DNA of 64,000 nucleotides from positions 2,018,001-2,082,000 of the forward strand of contig JAXRKN010000044.1 of assembly GCA_038502055.1 (NCBI GenBank). The letters run 5' to 3'. The translations under genes were made by a program, and so were the position numbers. This DNA comes from Tanytarsus gracilentus. Its lineage: Eukaryota > Arthropoda > Insecta > Diptera > Chironomidae. Under the pieces are notes generated by a model. The model worked only from the letters and a program-made list of their open reading frames with translations, was not told where the DNA came from and did not search any database. Within the stretch, counting starts at the first letter, position 1. Every line of letters starts with the position of its first letter. Of the stretch, positions 10,958 to 22,669 are shown one piece after another.

Positions 10958-13900
10958 TCACTTCGGTCTAGGAAGCACAAAGGATATGAGAGCACATGCG
11001 AGAGCAATTGATGCAAAAGTATAAAAAGTTGGCTCACAAAAATCTTCTAAGACATTGCCAATGACATTAGAAGCAATCGTTGAACCCAAACGACCAAAAA
11101 GCATCGAACAACTTACAGCCATCGATCTAGAAGATTAATTTTAAATTAATTAATAAATTTTAATTTATTTTAAAATAATCGCTTAACTTTTTCTTATTTA
11201 CCTCAAATATGTAGGGAAAATATCCACAGCACAGCCATTAATTAAGGGAACATTCAGTCCAGCAAAGAGCGTGAATATGCAAAAGAAAACAATAATTGTG
11301 ACTTCATTGCTGATGAAGAGCAGAATTATTCCAGATATGCCAGATATCACAAAAGTTCCGTCTAAGTAAAAAATTATTTAATACAAAAATTGTAATGAAA
11401 ATTTTAAATTTCTTACGTATGAGATATTTCCGGTTATTTCTTTTGACGATTAAAGATAAAATTATGAAACCTAAAGTGTAACCAACTCCAACAAACATGG
11501 TCTGAATGTAAGCTTTTAATTGAACATCGTCTTTGCACTATATTAACGAAAAAACAGAAGCGAAACTTGAAATGAATTAATTACTAAAAGACCTTAAATT
11601 TAATTTAAAATAATTTAAAATTCCACTTACATCCTCGTCATCCTTAATTGCAACTTTATAAATTTCGCAAATCTTCATGTTGGTTTTATATTTATCGTTA
11701 ACTAAAAGTAGTCTGTTGACAATATCCGGCATGAACATGGCAATGCCACTGGCAATGCTAAAAAGTCCAAACATAAGTGCGCAGCATGTTGCAAAATATT
11801 TTACGTAAGGCGGCTTGAGAAGAGGCAGACTTTGCTCGCCCAAGAGTAATAAAAATGATTTGCTGGAAAACTTTTAAAATAATTGAAAATTCAAGAGGGT
11901 GGGAGGCAATAACCCCACGATACATTAATTCCACGTATTTTTTGGAAATAACCCCACCTGAGAGCATAGGTGGGGTTATTTCGTGAATTTCAGGCAATAA
12001 TTCCACGATTTTAAAATCGTGGAGTTATTTCGCGATTTTCTGGAAATAACCCCACTTAGAAGTGTAGGTGGGGTTATTTCGCAAAATTCCAACTATTTTT
12101 TAAATAAATCTCCAGCTTTAAAATTAATCGTGGGATTATTTCCAAAATGAACAAACTTTTGCGAAATAACCCCACGAAGACTTCTAAGTGGGGTTATTTC
12201 CAGAAAATCCAATGAAAATTTTAGAAATTGAAATTAATATAAAATTTAAAATAAAACTAGAAATATTTAATTTTTTGTTTGTTTAAATTATTACTCTTAT
12301 ACATAATTTTGAAAATTAAAGGTTTTTTTTGATAAAACACTTTTGTAAAAATATTTTGAGGTATCCAAAAACTTTTTGTAAAAGGGAAATCGTATTACAG
12401 TGCCTGAAAGATCAGAGTGATGACGAATGTTGACAAATAAAATTTAAAAATTGACAACTTTTTTGTACAATAGTTAGTATCCGTAGTAGCTACAAATTCC
12501 AATTTCAGATCCTATGCTTACAAGTTAGATATCATTAAATTTGCAAATTTCACAAGCAATTCAAAAATTTATCACTCATAGATGTTCAAAATAATGTTTA
12601 AAATATTATGAATAATAGTTATAATAAAAAATATTTTTCATGTATTGGTAATTGATATTTAATTCTGTATAAAATTCTGCATAATAGTATTTTTCTGCAG
12701 AAAATCCTACAGAATATATTCTGCATGAAATTTTGCAGAAATTATGCAGAATATTCTGTGGGCTCGGTGACCAAGTCCCAGGAAAAAGGGCTTGAGTTCA
12801 TATCATTCAGAAAAATAAATAATGTAAGGGTGTTAGAGGCGAAAAAAAGGCTTCTTGATCACATATAAAAGTCATCCATTTATTACAACATTCTCCCTAA
12901 TTTAAAAAAATCCCCAGAGTGTATGAGTTTAAATATATTTATAATGTATAAAATTTTCATTGGATTTTCTGGAAATAACCCCACTTAGAAGTCTTCGTGG
13001 GGTTATTTCGCAAAAGTTTGTTCATTTTGGAAATAATCCCACGATTAATTTTAAAGCTGGAGATTTATTTAAAAAATAGTTGGAATTTTGCGAAATAACC
13101 CCACCTACACTTCTAAGTGGGGTTATTTCCAGAAAATCGCGAAATAACTCCACGATTTTAAAATCGTGGAATTATTGCCTGAAATTCACGAAATAACCCC
13201 ACCTATGCTCTCAGGTGGGGTTATTTCCAAAAAATACGTGGAATTAATGTATCGTGGGGTTATTGCCTCCCACCATTCAAGAGATATAAAATCATAAATT
13301 CACCTCCCCTTGGCAACATCACCAACTTCAGACAAAATGCTCAACAGTCCAAATTCATTTCCTTTGTTTTCGCGATACATCCACTTTAATATCTCAAGCG
13401 CCTCGAGGTCTCGTTTGACAGATAACAAAAATTTTGGACTTGGTCGAAGCTTGAATAATAAAATTAATGCTCCAACGATGCCAGGAATTGTATAAATGAG
13501 CAAAACTAAACGCCATGGCTTGAATACAAATCCTTCGTAAATTTCAAATCTCCACTGATAAGATAAAATCCAAAATGCAATTACTAGCGAATTTAAAATA
13601 AAAAATTGTTAAAATTCTTTAATTTAAATTTCTCACATGGCATTGTAAAAGTTGCGATACCAACACTCGTGGTCACCCAAACAATCATCGACGGTCGTCT
13701 TTTGTTGATGTTGTGCTCACCAAGATAAGTGTACATAATCGCAGAATATCCAGCGAGGCTAAATAATCTCATTTTAATTATTTGCTCAATAAATTTTTTG
13801 CAACTCACCAAACTCCAGTAAAAAATCGAAAGACAAGAAAAGCGATAAAATTTTTCATAAAAACGCTAATTGTTGTGCAGATTGTCGACCCTAAAACTGT

Positions 13901-14646
13901 CCACAGCGTGACAATTCGTCTTCCCTTTGTGTCACCTTAAAGTCATTAATTTTATAAATATTTGCAAGTCATCACCACAAAACAAAATTTACCAAGAAAT
14001 CCTAACGGAAAACTGGCCACCATTACACCTGCAAATTGATAAGAGCAATTAAAAAGTTATTAGACGGATTTTTTAATTAAAGAAAATCTTCTGATAAAGA
14101 CTCGTGCTGGTTGAACGTGAAGCTTTGATAAGATTAGAAATCAAAACATTTCTTTTTATAGGCGTGATAAAAATGTGACACAATGCACAATGAATTAGTT
14201 TCGTTAATTACCGAAGAAAGTTATTCCATTCAAAAGACCCTTGTTCATTGGGGTCAAGTTTAGATCGCAAACTGCAGCCGGGATGATGAACGAAATTCCC
14301 ATCGTTTCATTGATGACGTTGGTGAGGAGAAGAAAGGTTGAGACGAAAACTAAAACTTGAATTTTACCGAAACCTTTGAGAGATTTGAAATTTAACGTAT
14401 TTTTTAGATTTAAATTAAAAATTTGATTCAACTTAAATATTAGTTTAAAATTTAAATGCATAAATTTATTTATTTTCACCTATTTCAGTTAATGCTTCAT
14501 CATAGTTCATAATTCTCGAGTCATTATTTTTATTTTCAACACCTATTAAGATAAGAAAAATTGCATTGTCACTGGGAAAATCCCAATTGATAAGAGCTTT
14601 AATTACCGGCTTTTTGATTGTTTAAGTTGAAGCTCTTTGCTGGCAT
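10958..14646 (-). CDS. SV2-like major facilitator transporter, copy A
   Basis: Eleven exons: 14607-14646, 14480-14542, 14212-14373, 13993-14028, 13809-13935, 13637-13758, 13304-13583, 11631-11862, 11417-11537, 11202-11361, 10958-11126. They sum to 1512 nt, 503 residues plus TGA. The product starts MPAKSFNLNNQKAG and contains the SV2-family block YDEALTEIGFGKIQV. Also present are ETMGISFIIPAAVCDLNLT in the first loop, the MFS motif GDTKGRRIV between helices 2 and 3, a central WRFEIYEGFVFKPWRL segment and a C-terminal MAVSCSMLFGRLGS. About 12 membrane helices are expected. SV2-like insect proteins are membrane transporters of unknown substrate. The usual PESP after helix 6 is RPSPKF here, losing the acidic residue. 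Intron 7 (11863-13303) is 1.44 kb because of a transposon; the other introns are short. Tandem with copy B. Confidence 0.92.
11898..13274. mobile_element. Mutator-like non-autonomous element with 325-bp TIRs
   Basis: 1377-bp element bounded by GGTGGGAGGCAATAACCCC and its exact reverse complement, flanked on both sides by the 9-bp direct repeat ATTCAAGAG (11889-11897 and 13275-13283). The inverted repeats run about 11898-12223 and 12950-13274 and are nearly identical. Each TIR carries several internal hairpins of the form AAATAACCCCAC to GTGGGGTTATTT. The unique centre (about 12224-12949) has no transposase frame. Long TIRs with a 9-bp duplication are typical of Mutator-like elements. It lies inside intron 7 of SV2-like copy A. 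The near-identical TIRs and intact duplication suggest a young insertion. Confidence 0.88.
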
Positions 14647-15064
14647 TGTGAACACTTTGAACGCAACACTTGTACTGAATTTTTTTCTCTCATTATCATC
14701 CCTAAAAGCTTAAATACCTGTTATGACTGGAGATAGTGAGCTTATATCAATTGTCGTATTATAAAGATAAAAACAATTCACGAAAAGAAAAATTCATTTT
14801 ATTTATTCACGTGCTAAATTTTTTGATAAAAATTATACGACTTGAGATAAGATTTAGAAAACAAATCAAAATTTTGTTGTAAATTTCAATTAAATTTTAT
14901 TCAATTAATTTAATTTTTTTCTCAAAAAATTTCCTAAATTTAAAGTCTTTTTGAACTGATAATTATTTATAATTAATTAATTATATAAAGTATAAAAACA
15001 TTTATGAATTTTATCAAACTAAATTCTAAAAAAAGTTAAAACTAATTTCTTGCAAATTCTCGAA

Positions 15065-18000
15065 TTAATTTTGTTTTTTGGTTATGACAAAAGAGATCAC
15101 AAAGCAAAGCGCAATAATCGCAGCCGATGTGAAATAAGTCACCTCACAATGAGTATCAATCATATTGCCGATTATATTTGCAGCTGCAGTGCTCCCGAAT
15201 CTCCCGAAAAGCATTCCCAAGCTCACAGCCATCGCTCTTTAAAAAATTGTTATTTTTAAATATTATTTAATCAGTTGTCAACGCTCAGTCTGCGATAATG
15301 ATTCAGATTACACTCGATGAATCACCATTTGAGTCTCACACGAGACTTGAAATTTATTTTTATATTTTTTAATCGTGACCTACCTCAAATTAATCGGGAA
15401 CAAGTCAACCGCTGCACCATTTATCAGCGATACGTTTATGCCACAGAAAAATATGAAGGCAAAGAAGCAAATAATAATTAGGTTGTACTGATAAACAAAT
15501 GGCAAAATAAAGCCTGCGATGGAAGACAGCAAAAATGTTCCACCTAAGATGAAAATTTATTATTGTGGATGGAGAAAGTTTTCAAGAAGTAGAAACTAGT
15601 TTTTTTAATTTATATAAAATTCAGAAATATTTATGTTCTAATCCTTGATCGCAAAATTAATCTTAATCTCACCTATAATCAGTCTTCTTCTGTTTGGTCT
15701 TATGATTAATGCAACAATTATAAATCCAACAATGTAGGCGTATCCAAGGTAAGAGATGTGAGTAAAAACTCCTGTATTTACATTGTCTACACATTCCTAG
15801 AGAAATAATTGATTTTTTATAAACTTAAAATCATTAATTTTTTTCTCACCTCATCAATAGATTTAAAAACTTGAATTGTCAAATTTCCAACTCTTTTCAG
15901 TTCAGCAATTTCACAAACTTGAAAATCTTTCGAAAAATTTTCCCTTGCAATTGTGAGTTGATTGAAAATATCAGGAAGAAATAGACTGAGACCACCGGCA
16001 ACCCAAAATGTACCAAACTGAAGGGCGCAAGTTGCAGCAAAATGTTTCAAATGCGGTGGCTTGAGGAGGGGAAGAGTTTGATTTTTGAGCGACACCAAAA
16101 TTGATTTGCTGTGAAATTAAAAATATTTATTATCAAAGTGTTCACCCCTAGTTTTAATTTTTCTCTACTTACACTCCTTTAACTGAACTTCCAATTAATG
16201 CACTATGCTCGGGCTTTAATTGATCAACATCGAAGCCATCAAGACTTCCTTTATTTGTCCGATAAATCCATCTCAACCCTTCGAGTGCTTCTTCATTTTC
16301 ATTCACTGACAGCATAAATCGAGGACTTTCAGGAAATCTTAAAACCCATAAAATTGCAATGACACCAGGGATAGAGTAAACGAGCAAGCACAATCGCCAT
16401 GGTTTAAACTCAAAGCCAGAATAAATTTCAAATTTCCATTCGTACGAAAGAAGCCACATTGAGATCACTTTGGATGATAGAGAAATGGAGATTTATGGAT
16501 TTCAACGATAAAATAAACTTACGAGGCATAAAAGCTGTGGAAATTCCAATTGCAATGCTAATCCAACTAATCATCGCAGCTCGATATTTGATTACGTTGA
16601 ATTCACCTGAAAATAAAGTGCAAATCAGAAAATATTTATTAAAGTATTAATGACGTACCTATGTACGCGTAAAGCGCACCCGAGTAGCCAGCAACACTGA
16701 AATTAATCATGTTATGTGAATCGGTTTTCTAATCTGACCTTTAAGCATCGTACTCACAATATTCCAACCATAAACCGGCTTGCGGCAAACAACGCAAAAT
16801 TATTGATAAAGACTGAGATGATGGTAAAAATAGTCGAAAATAAGAGTGTCCAGAGAATCACCCATCGACGTCCTTTGACATCGCCAAGATAACCCCATAC
16901 GTATGATGAAACCATGATTCCTTAAAATTTATTTAGTTAGACAATGTGAAAGATAAAAAATTTGCAATATTCAATTTGGTTTGGAAGATTTCAAAATAGA
17001 GTTGAGGGCGGCTTGGCGCCTATAAATTTTCTAGTTTAAAAAATAAATTAATTGATTAAAGTAAAAATTTGTTTTAACAAAAGAGTTTTTAGAAAATGCT
17101 CACTTGAATTATTTTTGTGAAATTTTTTATTGTTTTGAAAAATGAAAATATGAAATTTCCAACAATTTTCTTGTCGTTACATTACAAACATCATTGCTAC
17201 AAAAGTGAGTTTTTATGTATTAAAATTTATTCCTTATCACTTTTAAATGTGCAAACGATATTTTTCTAGTTTTCTCCTAGCATTCAGTTTTTATTTACTA
17301 AGTTCATTAACCTAGCGAAGAGGGTTTTACTCTGGGAAAAATTTGATTTTTAATTAAAAAAATGTTTCAAAACCCACCAGTGGGTGTTGCCGCGTAACCC
17401 ACTTGTAACAGATCAGTGTTTGAAAATCAAGTGCATAAAAAATGAGTTTAAGTCAATCCGGACACTTTGGCTGTCCGTGGCAGTCCTGTTCGACCATTCC
17501 TCAAAAATCATCTATGTCAATAGATTCCTGGTCCAATCACGAGTTCAACGATACCCATGAAGCCATAGTTCTGAAAAATGGACATTATGGCTGTCCGTGG
17601 CACTACTGGCCGTCCATGATGGACATTCATCAAAAATCATCAATGCCATTCGATTCCTGGTCCAATTACGAGTTCAACGATACCCATGAAGCCATAGTTC
17701 TGAAAAATGGACATTTTGGCTGTCCGTGGCACTACTGGCCGTCCATGATGGACATTCCTCAATAATCATCTATATCAATCGATTCCTGGTCCAATCACGA
17801 GTTCAACGATACCCATGAAGCCATAGTTCTGAAAAATGGACATTTTGGCTGTCTGTGGCACGACCATAGGTCACGACTCGAAAAATCATGTATGTCAATC
17901 GATTCCTGGTCAAGTTACGAATCAATGCCAATCGATTTCTGGTCCAATCACGAGTTCAACGATACCCATGAAGCCATATAAGAGAAAATTTGTATGAAAA

Positions 18001-18799
18001 ATGGACGTTATGGCCGTCCATGGCACGACCATAGGTCATGACTCAAAAAATAGTCAGTGCCTGCACATATAGACCCTAAGAGCTACCATCTGGCGAAAAC
18101 TAGAAGTCTCTAGCTGGTCCAGGGACCGAGATCTCGCTTGTGCAGACGGACGGACGGACGGACGGACAGACGGACGGACGGACGGACGGACGGAATCACG
18201 AGCATATAAGCGTTACACCACTTTGTGGGTTACGCTAAAAATGATGACAACAAAAAATCTGATCGCAGGAAAAAAAAAATTAATAACATGAGAAAAACTC
18301 CATTAATAAAAAAAAATATTTGAATTTACTAGGATTAACAAAAGATTTCATCACCCATCAAAACTCACCAAAAAACACCATTGAGGTTAGGAGGCCTTTT
18401 GAACTCGAGGTTAGCTGCAGATCGCACACACTAGCAGGTATAACATTTGATATTCCCATGGTCTCATTAAACACATTAATTAAAACGAAAACCATTGCAA
18501 AAAGCACTTCAAGCTGCGCACGACCAAAACCTTTGTGATAAGAAAATTAAAGTCACGGTTATTGTCAAATACTCGAGTACTTGATATGATTTTACTACCT
18601 ATTTCTGCCAAGGCATCTTCATATGAAATTATTCGACCCTTTTTTATTTCACCTATAAAATTAAAAATTTCCATGATCAACTTTTGCATTTTTTTCACTC
18701 AAACTTTTCACAGCTTTGATCTATTTCAATTTTTCACGTAATATTACGTTATTTCTCACCAGCATCAATGCTGATAGCGATCACTTTTAAATTACTCAT
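15065..18799 (-). CDS. SV2-like major facilitator transporter, copy B
   Basis: Eleven exons: 18760-18799, 18599-18652, 18369-18530, 16758-16920, 16659-16696, 16523-16606, 16173-16467, 15850-16108, 15673-15796, 15384-15543, 15065-15236. They sum to 1551 nt, 516 residues plus TAA. The start MSNLKVIAISIDAGEIKKG leads into ISYEDALAEIGFGRAQLEV, then ETMGISNVIPASVCDLQL, the MFS motif GDVKGRRWV, FPESPRFMLS after helix 6, and a C terminus ending in KKQN. About 12 helices are expected in a membrane transporter of unknown substrate. It is a tandem paralogue of copy A on the same strand, with its stop about 0.4 kb upstream of copy A's start. Exon borders match copy A except for two introns (see findings). 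Intron 3 (16921-18368) is 1.45 kb and contains a repeat element. Confidence 0.92.
17355..18240. mobile_element. GGAC-repeat element, copy 1 (in SV2-like B intron)
   Basis: Shares both ends with the block at about 28955-30012. The left end reads ATGTTTCAAAACCCAC then GTGGGTGTTGCCG; the right end reads ATATAAGCGTTACACCACTT then GTGGGTTACGCTAAAAA. The ends form imperfect inverted repeats around CCCAC(N)nAGTGG. A (GGAC)n microsatellite lies just inside the right end (about 18147-18194), preceded by a conserved GGCGAAAACTAGAAGTCTCT. No transposase is visible. Exact borders and target duplication are uncertain. Confidence 0.65.
17523..17990 (+). repeat. 129-bp tandem units inside the GGAC-repeat element
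   Basis: GATTCCTGGTCCAAT starts at 17523, 17652, 17781 and 17901, so units are 129, 129 and about 120 bp. Each also holds CACGAGTTCAACGATACCCA and GGCTGTCCGTGGCAC. Because 129 is a multiple of three, the first two and a half units form an open frame (17442-17765) repeating DSWSN.EFNDTHEAIVLKNGH. It lacks a known domain and is not conserved open in the second element copy, so it is probably not a protein. Confidence 0.75.
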
Positions 18800-19497
18800 C
18801 GTGCATGAACGCTCGGCGATCCGTTCGGGTGGACTGTGAGTCACAAAATAATTCAGCAAACATAAAAAAAATACTTTAATATTGTCCCAAAAATCCTCTC
18901 TGAATTAATCTCACGCTTATCGACGCTTATCACTTGAGAGTGAAAAAATAATTTTCGTCGAGCTTGTCAAACAGACCATTTGTGCTCCTTCGCGTTCAAT
19001 TTTCAACTAAATTAATATTTTATAATTCAAGTGTGAGAAATCTTTAAAAGTGTTTTTATGTACTTTAAATTCATATCAATACGAGTATATAAAACAATAA
19101 AGAAGGCAATTGCTTGCGTGTGCTTGATCTGTTGAGATACTCGAGACGATAAAAAAAGCTAATTTATTACAATTAATCTGTTTTGAGTTTACATTTGAAT
19201 ACATTAATATTTATTCGGAGTTTAGGAATAAAATAGTAAAAATTCCTTTCACGATCGAACCTTTGCAGTTGTAATTTTATTAAATTCTTAAAGTTGTGCC
19301 GCGAGGGAATAAAAAACTGATAAGATTGTTTTATTTTTAATTTAAAGTTGTTCGTCATCCCTTTTGTGTATATTTTTAGGTTATCAAGGGAACTTTCGAT
19401 TAATTAATTTCTAAAAATAAACTCATCTGAATTAAATTAGCAGGAAAATATTATTTTAAATGCTTTTTTCTCGTTTTTCATGTAGCTCCTCTATTTA
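18800..19497. other. short spacer upstream of SV2-like B
   Basis: No coding exon. A plus-strand GTATATAAAAC sequence near 19085 looks like a TATA box, but no plus-strand gene follows. It may be chance. Confidence 0.4.
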
Positions 19498-20106
19498 TTA
19501 ATTATCCAACTTAAGTAAAATTGAGAAAAAGAACACAAGCGGATCCTCATCGATGTAACCATGAGCTGAAATGCGATAAGTTCCAGGAGGGAAAATTTTC
19601 ATCACTTGATTCTTCAGCGGAACATTAAATGCAGTCAATTGACCATTTAATGGACATGTTTTCATAGCAGCTGGGAGACGAGTAGAGATTGAATCGATAA
19701 AAGTTTTCACTAATGAATTTGCTTTTACTCGGCCTTTCGTCAGATCACACCACTCGAAAGCTTTCACTTTAAAAAAGCTTTTAAAGCGCGAATTTTTTTC
19801 AAGACGACTCATATCCAATTGAACCTAAGGAAGAATTTTTATTTATTTTATTTTAGGATTTTTAAATTTCTTGTTGATTTTCAAAATTTAGCTTTCAGGA
19901 AAAATTAGACTTACCCAAAGCTTTTGAAGGGGTTTCAATAAATAAGACGTAAAGTTCATGCAGCATTCTGAGTGCTCACATCGATCAACATATAAAGTTT
20001 GCTGTGAGCTCGAACAATTTTCAACTTTCTGAATTTTCATGCTAAATTCAGCATTTGAGAAGCTTAAAATTATTAAGAGTAAAAATATTTCTTGCAGCGT
20101 TTTCAT
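19498..20106 (-). CDS. small secreted protein, DUF1091/CheA-B-like
   Basis: Two exons (19915-20106 and 19498-19824; 519 nt, 172 residues) joined at TGG|GTAAGT and CCTTAG|GTT. Residues 1-19 are a signal peptide (MKTLQEIFLLLIILSFSNA). The mature part is rich in cysteine pairs (NCSSS, RCEHSECC) and contains FFKVKAFEWCDLTKG followed by KTCPLNGQLTAFN and a late FPPGTYRIS. The arrangement FxWCDL, then CPL-G, then PxGxYR is that of the insect DUF1091 family, which includes the Drosophila CheA/CheB chemosensory-associated secreted proteins and ML-like lipid binders. Expected to be extracellular; the ligand is unknown. Family assignment rests on motif memory only. Confidence 0.78.
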
Positions 20107-21084
20107 TTTGTGTGCGTTTTCAGAATTTTAACTGCAAAATGAAACTTCATAAAAATGTTTGTAGAAAATTAACATTTCATGGTCGATAAAAATTGAATTG
20201 GTAAAATTAATTTTCCGGTAGTAATTACAAAATTTAATGAAATAAATTAAATAATAAATTTAAGGCCGGAAAAATATTAATGACAGTCAATTGAATTAAA
20301 TAATTTTTATTCATAATTTCAAAATATTCCATCACTTGCAAAACAGTAAAATTTTCCTCTCAATATCTATTGGCAATAACTCATCTCTGCTTGAACAAAA
20401 AACAAAAGCCACATCTACAATCATAAACTCGAAGTGTGAATTTTTCTAGTTCATTACCGACTGTGAGTGTAAATATTTGAAATATTTTTCTTGGAACGAT
20501 ACCAAGTGGCCCAATTGGAGTGGGAGAACATCTCAATGAACGGCAGTGCCATAACTATATTGTTTTGCTTTCATCCACACACAATTTGAGTTGTGTGGAT
20601 GATTTAGTGATTTAATGAAAGTTAAATTTTTAGTTGATGATGGAAATTTGATTAAGAAATCATAAATTTTTGATGGTGATGAAATTTCATATTTTCCAGG
20701 GGTGTTTGAGTTAAAAAAATTAATTTAAAACCAGAGTTTCACCTCCCCTAGTAAAAACTATTAAAAAATCATATTTCCTCCATGAACATCATCATAAAAT
20801 CTTTGGCTTTATTTGATTCATCAAAATATTTTATAATACATAATTAGGCTGTTAAATGACTGATGCTTGCTGAATATTTACACATACGAAAATTAATGTT
20901 TCAAGGCCGCATACGCATTTATTTGAACTGAAATTCATTGAGATGACTTTTCGTCTTAAGCTACTCAAAGATGTGCAAAAAATTTACTCGTGTCGCGATG
21001 GAAGAAAGAGAGAGAGAAAAGATGGCAATTGTGCGATGTCATAACGATAATAATTAAGGTACACAGTCCATTCGCTGCGACGAT
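20107..21084. other. spacer, no gene seen
   Basis: AT-rich DNA between the DUF1091-like gene and troponin C. It contains no supported exon and presumably includes the 3' UTR of troponin C. Confidence 0.5.
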
Positions 21085-22505
21085 TTAATCACCTGAAGCG
21101 AGAAATTTAATTAAAATCACTTTTAAATTATTCAAACAATTTAAATTACCAGTCATCATTTCCATGAATTCATCGAAATCAACAGTACCCGAGCCGTCAG
21201 TATCAATTTCAGCGATAATTCCGTCTAAGTCAGTGCTGTTGAGTTTATCATCTAAAGCGCCGAGAATTTCCTTCAATGTGGATGTCGTGATGTATCCGTT
21301 GCCTTCACGATCGTAAAGACGAAAAGCTTCTTTTAATTCCCTATGGATTAAAGAAAAGAGAAAAACTTTAATTAAAGTTTCATCGTAATATTGAGAGACT
21401 TGGGTTAAATCGTGTTAAATTGTCACTTTCAGTATCTCTCGAATTTTTTCATGGATTTTTGCTTCCATTAAAAATTTATAAATGAAACTCACTGTTGCAT
21501 GGCTTCATCGTCCTCTTCCTCAAGGAAATGAGCAGCAATGTTACAGAATCCATCGAAATTTACTTTGCCAACACCTTAAATAAACAAAATATTTGTTATT
21601 AAATAATGATGAAATTTTAATCAACTTTAAGCTCACCTTCTGGATCTTCTTCGGCTGTGAGAGCTTGAAGTTCAGCTTCGTCGAAAAGTTGACCCATTGT
21701 GTTGAGGATTGTGGAAATTTTGATGGTTTCAATGAAGCCCGACTTTGTGGTGTCGAACATTTGGAAAGCTTTGCGCATAATTTGCATTTTCTGATCATCG
21801 TCATCCTGAATTTAAATTTTTTTAAAAAAATGTGAGAAAAATATGGAAAAAAATTTAAGCCACTTGTCCCGCCCCTTGGTTTTTAAACGTCAATAAATTT
21901 TAATTTTTTGATCCCTTTCCCTTGATTTTCTTATCAAAAAAACAAAACCTCAAAATTAATTCAACTGTTGTTCAAATTTAAAATCAACTTCAACTTTGAT
22001 CTCAATAAATCATTTTCGAATAAATTCACTCCACGCTTTGCTTGTAACGCTCGCGCATAAATCACCTCATAAAATCTTTTTTCGATTTTTCTCACATTAA
22101 AATTCACTTGAAATTTTTAGCTTTAAACGAGATGAAATTATTATTTAAAATTTGATGCATCAGCACATGTCACTTGAGATTTCTTGCTTAATCGCCATGA
22201 GGACATTGATTGACATCACTAATTAACTTTTTTGTAGATACTCAAAGATGATCACGAGAGAAAAATTATGTAAGTTGATTTTTATTCTTGGTTTTTTTTA
22301 ACTTTTTTGATTTTTCATAAATTTAAAGAAAATCACTTAAGAATTTTTTTAATGACTTAAAAATTCAAAATTAAAATTTTACTTAAATAATTTTTCACAA
22401 AAATTTAAATAATTTTTTTCAAATTTTCACTCTTTTTTGTTTTAATCAAAAAAAACACAATTAATTTTTTTTAAAAAAATAATTTTAATAAATTTAATTT
22501 ACCAT
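21085..22505 (-). CDS. TpnC: troponin C with a single canonical EF-hand
   Basis: Five exons: 22503-22505 (only the ATG), 21637-21805, 21493-21574, 21150-21340 and 21085-21092; 453 nt, 150 residues. The protein begins MDDDDQKMQIMRKAFQMFD and has four EF-hand positions. Loop I is DTTKSGFIETIK (last residue Lys). Loop II is EDPEGVGKVNFD. Loop III is DREGNGYITTST. Loop IV is DTDGSGTVDFDE. Only loop IV keeps the full set of calcium ligands including Glu at position 12. The end FDEFMEMMTGD is typical of insect troponin C, the calcium sensor of the thin filament that binds troponin I and T in muscle. A single site IV is the known feature of F1-type isoforms used in stretch-activated muscle. The sequence also resembles Drosophila TpnC25D, so the exact orthologue is unsettled. 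Confidence 0.95.
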
Positions 22506-22631
22506 TTTGGCTTTTGATTAATTTATCTCTTAACTAAACGAGTATAAAGTGGATCACAAAGTGCACTGCACACACGAGAGAACGAAAGTGATTGGAGAAG
22601 TGAGACTTGAATGTCAGCGACAACGATCAGA

Positions 22632-22669
22632 CACTGAAAGAGAAATTTTCAATATGTAACGGTTTTATA
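22632..22669 (-). promoter_or_regulatory. TATA box and initiator of troponin C
   Basis: On the minus strand TATAAAACCGTTACA starts at 22669 and TTCAGTGT lies at 22638-22631. The initiator A at 22635 puts the TATA box at about -34 and gives a 5' UTR of about 130 nt. The TATA box overlaps the TGTAACGGTTTT motif seen near other promoters in this window. Confidence 0.7.

Noticed and set aside
19085..19095. Plus-strand TATA-like GTATATAAAAC as a promoter
   Set aside because: No plus-strand coding exon follows within several kilobases, and TATATA strings are common in this AT-rich DNA.
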